Shown here: positions 40,242 to 48,760 of the stretch, piece after piece
How the letters are laid out: each line of letters begins with the position of its first letter
How positions within the stretch are numbered: position 1 is the stretch's first letter
Source: Streptomyces lincolnensis
GTDB lineage: Bacteria; Actinomycetota; Actinomycetes; Streptomycetales; Streptomycetaceae
Length of the DNA stretch: 64,000 bases
Direction of reading: 5' to 3'
Assembly (NCBI RefSeq): GCF_001685355.1
Contig: NZ_CP016438.1
Coordinates: forward strand, 6,820,001-6,884,000
Program-made: the position numbers and the translations under genes
Notes under the pieces: model-generated
The model's input: the letters and a program-made list of their open reading frames with translations, nothing else
The model's database searches: none
What the model was told of the DNA's origin: nothing

Positions 40242-40488
40242 GGTCGGCAACGCTACTCGACGGGCCCCTGCGCGCGCGATTCGGCCCAGAACATACCTGT
40301 TCGGTTGTGGCCGATTGTGTGCCCAATGGGGCCGCTCTTTGTACGCGTTTTCCTGGTGCCGTCACCGTCCGTTGCCTACCGTAGTAAACGGGAGGTCGCG
40401 AGGTGTGTACGCAGCGTGTTCGGCATCGCGAACTCCCTTTATCTGTCCGGCAACCCCTGAGAAAGTCGGGGGTGCGAGAGGAGAACCC

Positions 40489-40881
40489 ATGTCGCTCGAC
40501 GTCTCACCGGCCCTACTCGAGAAGGCCGAGCGAGGCGAGGTCGACGAAGCCGAATTCGTCGACTGCGTCCGGACCTCCCTGCCCTACGCATGGGAGATGA
40601 TCAGCTCCCTGGTGGCTCAGCTGAAGGTGGACGGCGGCAACTTCGCCGACAACCAGACGCCTCCGCCGGACGAGCAGGCACGCGGTCAGCTGCTGCGCGC
40701 GCTTGCGAGTGACGCGATTCGCGGCGCACTCCAGCGGCACTTCGGTGTCCGGCTGGCCTTCCAGAACTGCCACCGCGTGGCGGTGTTCCCGTTGGACGCC
40801 TCGGTCGACGAGACGTTGACGCGCTTCACCTCGGTGCGCAGTCAGCTGCTCAACCAGTCTCCGGAGTTCAGGGACTGCTGA
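40489..40881 (+). CDS. SCO5389-type conserved protein of unknown function
   Basis: The protein has 130 residues from ATG 40489, with GAGAGGAG upstream. The sequence is mostly helical (SLDVSPALLEKAERGEVDEAEFVDCVRTSLPYAWEMISSL), with a conserved-looking end VAVFPLDASVDETLTRFTSVRSQLLNQSPEF. There is no membrane segment and no known catalytic motif. I recognise it as a conserved streptomycete protein in this genomic place, without a role I can support. It is divergent from nucS across 247 bp. Confidence 0.85.
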   Translation: MSLDVSPALLEKAERGEVDEAEFVDCVRTSLPYAWEMISSLVAQLKVDGGNFADNQTPPPDEQARGQLLRALASDAIRGALQRHFGVRLAFQNCHRVAVFPLDASVDETLTRFTSVRSQLLNQSPEFRDC

Positions 40882-40997
40882 CGCAGCAAGCCGCTTGCTT
40901 GCCGCTCCGTACGCGGGAGGTGCATCAGTACCGGGGCGGCAAGCACCCCGCCCGACAAGGCGGTTCGGCCCGAGGAGTGTTCGGGCGAGGCCGGAGG

Positions 40998-42026
40998 TCA
41001 ACCGAGGTGCGGCAGCACTTCCGCACCCAGCCGCCGGATGTTCTCCTCGGTGGCCGCCAGGTCTCCCGACCCCTCGGTGAGCAGGGCGAAGCGGGAGACG
41101 CCGGTCCGCTCGCTGGTCGCGGCGAGCCGGTCGGCGCACAGGCGCGGGGTGCCCACGGGGTGCAGCCCGCAGAGCAGTTCGGTGTAGGCGAGCGGGTCGC
41201 GCATCGGACGCTCGCGGCCGTCCACCGTGACATGAGCACCGAGTCCCTGCTTCAGCCAGCCCGGCATCGCCTTCATGAGGGTCTCCACCGCGTCGGTGCG
41301 CCGGTCCGCGATCTGGCAGATGCCGGCCGAGACATGGGCGGCGTCCAGAACCCGCTCCGGCGGATGCCCGGCCGCGCGGGCGAGGCGGCGCCACAGGGAC
41401 ACCATCTCGGCCTTCTCCTCGTCGCCGACATGCATGCCGAGCAGCATCGGCAGTCCCCGCTCGGCGGCCATCCGGACGCTCGCCGGGGAGGTGCAGGCGA
41501 GGACGACCTCGGGGCCCGCGGTCTCCGTCAGCGACTCCGACGGCCGCGGTACGACGGGCACCTCGCGGAAGGCGAACCGCTCCCCGCGGGCCTCCACCGA
41601 CGGCTCGCGCAGCCAGCGCACCAGCAGATCGAGTGATTCCGGGAACCCCGTCTCGTACGCCTGGAGACCCGAGCCGAAGACCTCCAGATCGACCCACGGC
41701 CCGCCGCGCCCGACCCCCAGCGAGAAGCGCCCGCCGCTCGTCACATGCAACAGTGCGGCCTGCTCGCCCAGGGCGACCGGGTGGACGGTGGAGAGCACGC
41801 TGACGGCGGTGCCGACGCGCAGACGCCGGGTGCGGCCCAGCAGTAACGCGGCCAGGGTGACCGCCGACGGACAGGTGCCGTACGGGACGAAGTGGTGCTC
41901 CGCCAGCCAGACGGCGTCGAGCCCGGCCTCCTCCGCGACCTCGGCCGAGCGGACCGCGCGGTGCAGCGCCTCCCCCTGGCCCTGCCCCGGGAACTGGGCC
42001 GCCAACACGAAACTTCCTACGTGCAT
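40998..42026 (-). CDS. LLM-class flavin-dependent oxidoreductase
   Basis: The protein has 342 residues from ATG 42026, with AGGAAAG upstream. It is a luciferase-like TIM barrel: AEEAGLDAVWLAEHHFVPYG, RLRVGTAVSVLSTVHPVALGEQAALL, and GRFSLGVGRGGPWVDLEVFG are the usual flavin-binding and barrel motifs. Members use FMN or F420 for oxidations. The substrate cannot be told. It stands alone, with 115 bp to the previous gene and 221 bp to the next. Confidence 0.92.
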   Translation of the reverse strand: MHVGSFVLAAQFPGQGQGEALHRAVRSAEVAEEAGLDAVWLAEHHFVPYGTCPSAVTLAALLLGRTRRLRVGTAVSVLSTVHPVALGEQAALLHVTSGGRFSLGVGRGGPWVDLEVFGSGLQAYETGFPESLDLLVRWLREPSVEARGERFAFREVPVVPRPSESLTETAGPEVVLACTSPASVRMAAERGLPMLLGMHVGDEEKAEMVSLWRRLARAAGHPPERVLDAAHVSAGICQIADRRTDAVETLMKAMPGWLKQGLGAHVTVDGRERPMRDPLAYTELLCGLHPVGTPRLCADRLAATSERTGVSRFALLTEGSGDLAATEENIRRLGAEVLPHLG

Positions 42027-42247
42027 CGCTTTCCTGCTTCCTTGGCTCCGACACGGAGCTCCCCCACCCGGCATAACCCTCTGACACGTGCCGAGGACAC
42101 GGCCTGCCGAAGAGATTTGCGGATTGTCTGCGGAATCCGCCGCCCCGGAGGGGGACTTGTGGGGGTTGGTGCCCTACGCCTACCCAGGGCGCCGCCGCGT
42201 AGGCTGGACACGAGCCCTGCATCCTGTATAGCCCCGTGAGGTGTCCT

Positions 42248-42580
42248 GTGTCCCCGCGTCGCAACCGACCCAAGGGAGTCGGCCCGTCAGGCACGAGTGC
42301 CGAGGACGACCGGTCCGGCCGTTACGGCGGCTGGCAGTCCACCCAGAGCTGGCAGGGCGAGGAGTGGAACGTGCGCCATGTGGCCGGGGCAAGCGCCCAG
42401 GGCAAGACGTACCGCTGCCCGGGCTGCGAGCAGCTGATCCCGGACGGCGTCCCACACGTGGTGGCCTGGCCCGACCACGCCGGCGTCGACGACCGCCGGC
42501 ACTGGCACAAGGCCTGCTGGAACGCGAGAGACCGCCGCACCACGCGGGTGCAGCGGTCCCGTAACGCGCCGAGGTTCTAG
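42248..42580 (+). CDS. Small CxxC-HxxC protein, function unknown
   Basis: The protein has 110 residues; GTG 42248 is preferred, GTG 42236 possible. The N-terminal third is basic and disordered. The rest, GGWQSTQSWQGEEWNVRHVAG, TYRCPGCEQLI, and then HWHKACWNARDRRTTR, carries Cys-x2-Cys and His-x-His-x2-Cys, which would fit a zinc site. In databases such proteins are often labelled ATP/GTP-binding, but no nucleotide-binding motif is visible. A -10-like TAGGCT (near 42200) precedes it. Confidence 0.8.
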   Translation: MSPRRNRPKGVGPSGTSAEDDRSGRYGGWQSTQSWQGEEWNVRHVAGASAQGKTYRCPGCEQLIPDGVPHVVAWPDHAGVDDRRHWHKACWNARDRRTTRVQRSRNAPRF

Positions 42581-42592
42581 TCCTCGCGGCTC

Positions 42593-43471
42593 CTATACGT
42601 CCCGCTTCTCCAGCAGGGCGAAGGCGCCGGCGAAGGCCGCGGCCGTGATGCCCAGGGCGATCCACAGCGGGTCCCAGCCGGCCGGGCCGGACTCGGTGAG
42701 GGAGTTGGCGTAGAAGACGCTGAGCTGGTTCGGGATCGAGTACTCGAACAGGGCGTCGCGCAGACCCGACAGCGACTCCGTGAACATGAACAGCGCGATG
42801 ACCAGCGGGGCCAGGACCAGGCCGATCATGATGGTGATCGCGCCCGCCGAGTGCCGGATGATCGAGCCGACGACGAGCGAGAGCAGGCCGAGCAGAGCCA
42901 GGTAGAGCGAGATGCCGACCGTGCCCTTGAGCCACTCACCGCCGCTCGGCTCCCGGGCCCCGTCCAGCAGCGCGATGTCCGCGAAGGCGACCAGCACCGA
43001 CGACACCAGCGTGACCACGAACGCGACCGCGAAGAACACGATCGACTTCGCCGCCAGGACCCGGCCGCGGGACGGACAGGCGACCATCGTGGTGCGGATC
43101 ATGCCGGTGCCGTACTCCGAGGCCGTGGTCAGCACTCCGAGCGTGATGAGGCACATGCTGCCCAGCAGCAGCCCGAAGAAGCCGAACGACAGCGGGTTCT
43201 CGCCCGCCAGGCTGTCCGGGTCCGCGTTGGCGGAGACCAGCGCGCCGGTCGCGATGCCGATGCCGACGACGAGCAGGACGAACACGCCGAGTGTCCACAT
43301 CGTGGAGCGCACCGACCTGATCTTCGTCCACTCGGAGGCGATCGCGTGCCCGAGGTGGGTGCGCACGACCGGGATCGGAGAGGTGTAGCCGGCCTGGGGG
43401 TACGACGAACCGGGTGCCGCCTGCCAGTTCGGTGCGGCGGTCTGCGGCATCGGGGGCTGCGGGGTGCTCAT
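42593..43471 (-). CDS. ABC-2 type transporter permease
   Basis: The protein has 292 residues from ATG 43471, overlapping the ATPase gene by 4 bp. A Pro/Ala/Gln-rich start (TPQPPMPQTAAPNWQAAPGS) precedes six membrane helices. The segment HAIASEWTKIRSVRSTMWTL before helix 1 and TTASEYGTGMIRTTMVACPSRGRVLAAK in the first cytoplasmic loop are typical of ABC-2 permeases. It forms an exporter with the ATPase at 43468; the substrate is unknown. It is similar to the second permease at 44889, so the two pairs are duplicated. Confidence 0.9.
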   Translation of the reverse strand: MSTPQPPMPQTAAPNWQAAPGSSYPQAGYTSPIPVVRTHLGHAIASEWTKIRSVRSTMWTLGVFVLLVVGIGIATGALVSANADPDSLAGENPLSFGFFGLLLGSMCLITLGVLTTASEYGTGMIRTTMVACPSRGRVLAAKSIVFFAVAFVVTLVSSVLVAFADIALLDGAREPSGGEWLKGTVGISLYLALLGLLSLVVGSIIRHSAGAITIMIGLVLAPLVIALFMFTESLSGLRDALFEYSIPNQLSVFYANSLTESGPAGWDPLWIALGITAAAFAGAFALLEKRDV

Positions 43472-44757
43472 CGGGCGTCCTCGGACTTGTTCGGGTCGGC
43501 GGCGGGGGCGGCGGGAGCAGGGGCCTGGGCGGGCGCCGGGGGAGCGGCGGCGGGCTGCGCGGCCGCGGGCTGCGCGGCCGCCGGAGGCTGTCCCTGGGGC
43601 GCCTGCGGGGCGTACGGGGCCTGTGGGGCGTACGGGTTGGGAGCGCCGGGGCCCGGGGCCGGAGCGGCGCCGGGAGCGCCGTAGGGGCCCACGGGCGGCT
43701 GCGGCTGGGGCGGTGCGAACGGCTGGCCGCCCTGCTGGGGCGGCGGCGGGGCGTACCAGCCCGGCTGGCCCTGGCCCGGCACCGGCATCGGGGGCTGCGC
43801 GCCGGGCGGCAGCTGCTGCTGGAGGCCGGCCCGCTGGTCGATGGACGAGCGGTAGTCGACCGCGCCCTGCGTCATCCGCATGTACGCCTCTTCCAGCGAG
43901 GCCTGGTGCGGCGACAGCTCCCACAGGCGTACGTCGCTGTCGTGCGCGATGTCGCTGATGCGCGGCAGCGGCAGTCCCGTCACTCGCAGCCCGCCGTCCT
44001 GCTCGGACATCACGTGGCCGCCCGCCTCGGTGAGCGCGGCGGACAGCTTCTCGCGCAGCTGCGGCTCGGTGTCGGGGGTGCGCACGCGCGCGAAGTCGGC
44101 GGAGTTCGCCGAGATGAAGTCCTTGACGCTCATGTCGGAGAGCAGCTGCCCGCGCCCGATGACGATCAGGTGGTCGGCGGTGAGCGCCATCTCGCTCATG
44201 AGGTGGGAGGAGACGAAGACCGTCCGGCCCTCCGCCGCGAGCGCCTTCATCAGGTTGCGGACCCAGTGGATGCCCTCGGGGTCGAGACCGTTGACCGGCT
44301 CGTCGAACAGCAGCACCTGCGGGTCGCCGAGCAGCGCCGCGGCGATGCCGAGCCGCTGGCCCATGCCGAGGGAGAAACCCTTGGAGCGCTTCCTGGCCAC
44401 GTCCTGGAGGCCGACGACACCGAGCACCTCGTCCACCCGGCGGGCCGGGATGCCGGAGAGCTGGGCCAGGCTCAGCAGGTGGTTGCGGGCGGCCCGGCCA
44501 CCGTGCACGGCCTTGGCGTCCAGGAGCGCGCCGACCTGCCGGGGCGCGTTGGGCAGCTTGCGGTAGGGGAAGCCGCCGATCGTCACCTGGCCCGAGGTGG
44601 GGTTGTCCAGGCCCAGGATCATCCGCATCGTCGTCGACTTGCCCGAGCCGTTGGGGCCCAGGAAGCCGGTGACGGCCCCGGGCCGCACCTGGAAGGAAAG
44701 GTTGTACACAGCGGTCTTGTCGCCGTAGCGCTTGGTCAGGCCGACTGCCTCGATCAT
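43468..44757 (-). CDS. ABC transporter ATP-binding protein with Pro/Ala/Gln-rich tail
   Basis: The protein has 429 residues from ATG 44757. The first 300 residues are a standard ABC ATPase: Walker A GFLGPNGSGKSTTMRMILGL, signature FSLGMGQRLGIAAALL, Walker B VLLFDEPVNGLDPEG, and the H-loop in VFVSSHLMSEM. The last 120 or so residues are low complexity (PPPPQQGGQPFAPPQPQPP-like, then Pro/Ala repeats), which the sister ATPase at 45662 lacks. The tail sits on the cytoplasmic side and may bind a partner. Confidence 0.9.
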   Translation of the reverse strand: MIEAVGLTKRYGDKTAVYNLSFQVRPGAVTGFLGPNGSGKSTTMRMILGLDNPTSGQVTIGGFPYRKLPNAPRQVGALLDAKAVHGGRAARNHLLSLAQLSGIPARRVDEVLGVVGLQDVARKRSKGFSLGMGQRLGIAAALLGDPQVLLFDEPVNGLDPEGIHWVRNLMKALAAEGRTVFVSSHLMSEMALTADHLIVIGRGQLLSDMSVKDFISANSADFARVRTPDTEPQLREKLSAALTEAGGHVMSEQDGGLRVTGLPLPRISDIAHDSDVRLWELSPHQASLEEAYMRMTQGAVDYRSSIDQRAGLQQQLPPGAQPPMPVPGQGQPGWYAPPPPQQGGQPFAPPQPQPPVGPYGAPGAAPAPGPGAPNPYAPQAPYAPQAPQGQPPAAAQPAAAQPAAAPPAPAQAPAPAAPAADPNKSEDAR

Positions 44758-44888
44758 GCTCCGCACCCATCGCAAGGTTCAGGACAGCGGGGCGCATGCC
44801 CCCCGTAAGGGTTAGGAGCTTATCCGGGCGCTGACGGTTCCGCTCAAATGAAAGTAAAGCCCAGAGCTTGCCCCGTCCCTCGTCCGGG

Positions 44889-45659
44889 TCACGCGTCCCT
44901 TCTCTTCAGCAGGACGTAGCCGCCGATCAGGGCGGCCAGCACCCACAGTGCCATGATCCCCAGGCCGCCCCAGGGGCCGTACGGAGTGTCGTCGCCGATC
45001 GGGGTGACCACCTGCATGATCTTGCTGCCGGCCTGGTCGGGCAGGTACTGGCCGATCTTCTTCGTCGCGTCGACGTTGCCGAGGATGTTGGAGATCAGGA
45101 AGAAGAACGGCATCAGGATGCCCAGGGACAGCATCGGCGAGCGCAGCATCGCGGCGACGCCCATCGAGAACATCGCGATGAGGGTCATGTACAGGCCGCC
45201 GCCGATCACCGCCCGCAGTACGCCCTCGTCGCCGATCGCCGCCTTGTGCTCGCCGAGCATCGCCTGCCCGAGGAAGAAGGCGACGAAGCTGGTGGCCAGG
45301 CCCACGAGGAGCGAGAGAGCGGTGGCGACGCCGATCTTGCCGGCCAGGAACGTGCCGCGCTGCGGTACGGCGGACAGCGAGGTGCGGATCATGCCGGTGC
45401 TGTACTCGTTCGAGACGACGAGCACCCCGAACACGATCATCGCGAGCTGGCCGAGGCTCATGCCCGCGAAGCTGATGAAGGTCGGGTCGAAGGAGAGCCG
45501 GTCGTCGCGGCTCATGGAGTCGAACTCGCTCTTCGACAGGGCCGAGATCAGCATGCCGAGCCCGATGGTGACGACCACGGCCAGGGAGAGCGTCCACACC
45601 GTGGAGGCCACCGACCGGATCTTGGTCCACTCGGACCGGACGACCTGGATCGCCGCCAT
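44889..45659 (-). CDS. ABC-2 type transporter permease (second pair)
   Basis: The protein has 256 residues. It begins with the family segment RSEWTKIRSVASTVWTL and has six membrane helices. The loop SNEYSTGMIRTSLSAVPQRGTFLAGK parallels that of the permease at 42593. It lies 2 bp from its ATPase gene. It is separated by 131 bp from the other pair, so two transcripts are likely. Confidence 0.9.
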   Translation of the reverse strand: MAAIQVVRSEWTKIRSVASTVWTLSLAVVVTIGLGMLISALSKSEFDSMSRDDRLSFDPTFISFAGMSLGQLAMIVFGVLVVSNEYSTGMIRTSLSAVPQRGTFLAGKIGVATALSLLVGLATSFVAFFLGQAMLGEHKAAIGDEGVLRAVIGGGLYMTLIAMFSMGVAAMLRSPMLSLGILMPFFFLISNILGNVDATKKIGQYLPDQAGSKIMQVVTPIGDDTPYGPWGGLGIMALWVLAALIGGYVLLKRRDA

Positions 45660-45661
45660 GG

Positions 45662-46618
45662 TCAGTTCCCCTTCCAGCCGTCGCCCCAGGGCTGCTGCTG
45701 CCCGGGTGGCGTGTCACTGTGCGCGTGGTACTCGACCGACTCCGCGGTCAACTGCATGAACGCCTCCTCCAGGGAGGCCCGTTGGGGGCTCAGCTCGTGC
45801 AGCACGATCTGGTGCTGCGCGGCGAGCTCGCCGATGTACTCGGACTTGCTCCCGTCCACCTCCAGCACCCCGCTGCCGGTCTCCACGACGGTGACCCCGG
45901 CGGCGTGCAGCACGTCGAGCAGCCGCTCGCGCTGCGGGGTGCGGATACGGACGTAGGACCGCGAGTTCTCCGCGATGAAGTCCGCCATGGAGGTGTCGGC
46001 GAGCAGCCGGCCCTGGCCGATGACGACCAGGTGGTCGGCGGTGAGCGCCATCTCGCTCATGAGGTGGGAGGAGACGAAGACCGTCCGCCCTTGCGCCGCC
46101 AGCGACTTCATCAGGTTGCGGATCCAGTGGATGCCCTCGGGGTCGAGACCGTTGACCGGCTCGTCGAACATCAGGATCCGCGGGTCTCCGAGCAGCGCGC
46201 CCGCGATGCCGAGCCGCTGCCCCATGCCGAGCGAGAACCCCTTGGCCTTCTTCTTCGCCACCGCCGTGAGCCCGACCGTGTCGAGCACCTCGCGCACCCG
46301 CTTCGTCGGGATGCCGTTGCTCTGCGCCAGGCACAGCAGGTGGTTGTGGGCGCTGCGGCCGCCGTGCATGGCCTTGGCGTCGAGCAGGGCGCCGATGTAC
46401 GTCAGCGGGTCCTTGAGCTGGTCGTAGTGCTTGCCGTCGATACGGACGTCCCCGGCGGTCGGGCGGTCCAGGCCGAGCATCATGCGCATGGTCGTCGACT
46501 TGCCGGCACCGTTGGGTCCGAGGAAGCCCGTCACGATGCCTGGTCTGACCGTGAAGGTCAGGTTGTTGACCGCCACTTTCTCGCCGTACCGCTTCGTCAG
46601 GCCCTCGAGCTCGATCAT
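45662..46618 (-). CDS. ABC transporter ATP-binding protein (second pair)
   Basis: The protein has 318 residues from ATG 46618. Walker A is GFLGPNGAGKSTTMRMMLGL, the signature is FSLGMGQRLGIAGALL, and Walker B is ILMFDEPVNGLDPEG. The C-terminal domain ends with LHELSPQRASLEEAFMQLT, shared almost unchanged with the ATPase at 43468. The close match of both pairs shows a tandem duplication. This copy lacks the long Pro/Ala/Gln tail and ends in PPGQQQPWGDGWKGN. Confidence 0.9.
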   Translation of the reverse strand: MIELEGLTKRYGEKVAVNNLTFTVRPGIVTGFLGPNGAGKSTTMRMMLGLDRPTAGDVRIDGKHYDQLKDPLTYIGALLDAKAMHGGRSAHNHLLCLAQSNGIPTKRVREVLDTVGLTAVAKKKAKGFSLGMGQRLGIAGALLGDPRILMFDEPVNGLDPEGIHWIRNLMKSLAAQGRTVFVSSHLMSEMALTADHLVVIGQGRLLADTSMADFIAENSRSYVRIRTPQRERLLDVLHAAGVTVVETGSGVLEVDGSKSEYIGELAAQHQIVLHELSPQRASLEEAFMQLTAESVEYHAHSDTPPGQQQPWGDGWKGN

Positions 46619-46628
46619 GCCGACCACG

Positions 46629-47270
46629 CTAGGGGCGTGCCTCGGCAGATGCCACTCGTATGGGCAAACAGAGACCGACGAGGGCGGCAACAACCGTGAA
46701 CACCGTCGACCAGAGGAAAGCCCGCGGGAACGCGGTGGGGCCGTCGCCGTGTGCCAGGACGGCAGCGAGGACGAGCAGCAGCCCGGCGGCCACCACGCTC
46801 TAGTGCCGCGCCTGCCGGTAGTACAGCGGCAGCAGGAACATCCCGCCGAACAGCGTCAGTCCGCCCGTGAAGGTGAGCACCGAGGCCACGGCGAACGACC
46901 GCACCCACAGCAGTCGTACGTCGATCAGCGGCCGTTCGCGGCGCAGCGCGTGCCGGACGAAGGCGGCGACCAGGAGGGCTCCGGCGGCGAGCGGCAGCAG
47001 CACGCGTGCGTGGCCGGTCAGGTCCGGACGGGCGGACGTGCGGATGATCAGTGTCCCGACGGTCGGGGCGAGAGCGCACAGCAGGGAGCCGGCCGTCAGC
47101 GCGCCGAGCCAGACGCGCCGCGCGCCGAACCGCCGGCACGACCATCGCCAGGGCCGGCAGACAGGCCGTGCTCATCCACTGGACCATGGCGGTGCCGGCA
47201 CGCAGGTCGGTGCCGAGGGTGTGGATCGCGATCGCAACGATCGTGCTGTCGAGGAGGGAGCGAGGGCGCC
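46629..47270 (-). pseudogene. Decayed MFS drug-efflux-type transporter
   Basis: Pieces of an EmrB/QacA-like transporter are readable in order. The first is LLDSTIVAIAIHTLGTDL with TAMVQWMSTACLPALAM (near 47266-47150). After a frameshift comes SLLCALAPTVGTLII. After a large internal deletion comes LIDVRLLWVRSFAVASVLTF through LPLYYRQARH. A TAG (46800-46802) then interrupts the frame before SVVAAGLLLVLAAVLA and the end at 46629. At least one frameshift, one deletion and one nonsense codon make it inactive. The N-terminal start is also missing. Confidence 0.8.
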
Positions 47271-47285
47271 GAGGACGAGGACCCC

Positions 47286-47564
47286 GGCGTGGCCGACCTC
47301 CTGGACGCGGCCTGGGCCGAGTTGAAGGCCGTCGGCTACTCCCGCCTGACCATGGAGGGCCTCGCGGCCCGGGCGAGGACCGGCAACAGGTCCTCCACCG
47401 CCGCTGGAGCACCCGCGCCGCCCTCGTGGTCGCCGCCCTGCGCCACCACCAGGGCGGCTCCATCGAAAACCGGGTCCCGGACACGGGGCCCCTGCGGGGC
47501 GATGTGCCGGCCGTGCTGCGGCTGATGGCCGACCGGCAGCGGGAGATCGGTGAGCGGACCGGCC
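47286..47564 (+). pseudogene. Decayed TetR-family regulator fragment
   Basis: VADLLDAAWAELKAVGYSRL and TMEGLAARARTG match the TetR helix-turn-helix. Near 47380 one base is lost, and the sequence continues in another frame as QQVLHRRWSTRAALVVAALR and then VPAVLRLMADRQREIGER before ending at the filP terminator. Both ends are missing. It is divergent from the MFS remnant, the usual TetR-efflux arrangement, and both genes have decayed together. Confidence 0.8.
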
Positions 47565-47572
47565 CACGACGA

Positions 47573-47603
47573 AGGCCCGCACCCCCGAAGGGGATGCGGG
47601 CCT
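47573..47603 (-). terminator. Terminator of filP
   Basis: AGGCCCGC (47573-47580) pairs with GCGGGCCT (47596-47603), extended by CCCC-CGAA-GGGG inside. It lies 17 bp past the filP stop on the minus strand. Confidence 0.8.
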
Positions 47604-47619
47604 CTGTTCGTACTGCTGA

Positions 47620-48555
47620 TTACCGGGACTGCTGAGCAGGCACCCCACGAGAGATCGGCTCGTCGTCGGCCGGCGTACCGGCGGCGGCCACGGCGGCCCC
47701 CGTCAGCGTCGCCAGCATCTCGCGCACGTTCGTCAGCTGGGCGTTGATGCTGTCGCGACGGTTGGTCAGCGCGGCGAGCTCACGCTCGGACTCCGAACGG
47801 ATGCGGTCGGCCTTGGCGTTCGCGTCCGCGACGATGTCCTCGGCCTGACGCTGCGCCGTCTCGACGGTCTGCCGGGCACGACGCTCCGCGTCGGTGCGCA
47901 GCTTCTCCGCCTCGAGACGCAGCTGCTCCGCGCGGTGCTCGATCTCCGCGAGGCGCTTCTCGGCCTTCTGCTGACGCGAGGCCAGGTCGCGCTCGGACTG
48001 CTCGCGCCGCTTGGCGAGGTTCGTCTCGAAGTCGGCGGCGGCCTGCGCGGCCTTGGCGCGGGTCTCCTCGAAGAGAGCGTCGGCCTCCTCACGCTTGGAC
48101 TGTGCGTCCTTGTTGGCCTCGGCGCGCAGCTGCGACGCGTCACTCTTGGCCTTCTCGACGATCCGGACGCCCTCGTCCTCCGCCTTGGCCTTGCGCTCCG
48201 CAGAGAACGATTCTGCGTCGTTGCGGACCTGCTGCGCCGCGGACTCGGCGAGTTCGCGGTGCTGTTCGGCGGCGCGACGGGCCTCCTCGCGCAGATCCTT
48301 GGCCTCTTCCTCGGCGAGGCGGAGGATCTTCTCGACACGCGCGCCGAGACCGGCGTACGACGGCTCGGCGTCGCTTACCTGGGCCTGGGCGTTCTGCGTT
48401 TCGAGGTGGAGCTCCTCGATGCGCTTTTCCAGAGCGGTGATGCGGGCGAGAGCGCTGTCACGATCGGAGACGAGCTTGGAGATCCGTTCGTCCACCTGAG
48501 CGCGGTCGTACCCACGCCGCACAAGCTCGAAGCCGTAGGGGGAAGTGTCGCTCAT
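47620..48555 (-). CDS. filP: FilP, intermediate-filament-like coiled-coil protein
   Basis: The protein has 311 residues. A short N-terminal motif (SPYGFELVRRGYDRAQVDERI), shared with DivIVA-type proteins, is followed by an almost continuous coiled coil (about residues 20-285, rich in Ala, Glu, Arg and Gln) and a short flexible tail. In Streptomyces FilP forms a cytoskeletal network behind the growing tip and interacts with DivIVA and Scy. On the minus strand upstream, ATGACA (48617-48622) and TAGGAT (48596-48601) are a possible -35/-10 pair, though only 15 bp apart. The 205-bp gap to scy holds no gene. Confidence 0.95.
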   Translation of the reverse strand: MSDTSPYGFELVRRGYDRAQVDERISKLVSDRDSALARITALEKRIEELHLETQNAQAQVSDAEPSYAGLGARVEKILRLAEEEAKDLREEARRAAEQHRELAESAAQQVRNDAESFSAERKAKAEDEGVRIVEKAKSDASQLRAEANKDAQSKREEADALFEETRAKAAQAAADFETNLAKRREQSERDLASRQQKAEKRLAEIEHRAEQLRLEAEKLRTDAERRARQTVETAQRQAEDIVADANAKADRIRSESERELAALTNRRDSINAQLTNVREMLATLTGAAVAAAGTPADDEPISRGVPAQQSR

Positions 48556-48760
48556 GGGGTTCCTGTCGAATGAGACCGGTGAGGTGATAGGTGGAATCCT
48601 AGGGGCCGAAGCGGTGTGTCATCGAGCGGATGCGTGTTTGATCTGGAGAATGACACCCCTTTTGGGTGGCTAACCCTCGGACTACTTGCCAAAGACTTGG
48701 TCAAAGGCCCCAGAACGCACCGGAATCCGGTGACTCGGCCTCGGGCTCGCCCGGCGAACC

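Noticed and set aside
40289..40302. LexA-like site GAACATACCTGTTC between nucS and the neighbouring gene
   Set aside because: The half-sites are separated by 6 bp, while actinobacterial SOS boxes need GAAC-N4-GTTC, so it does not fit.
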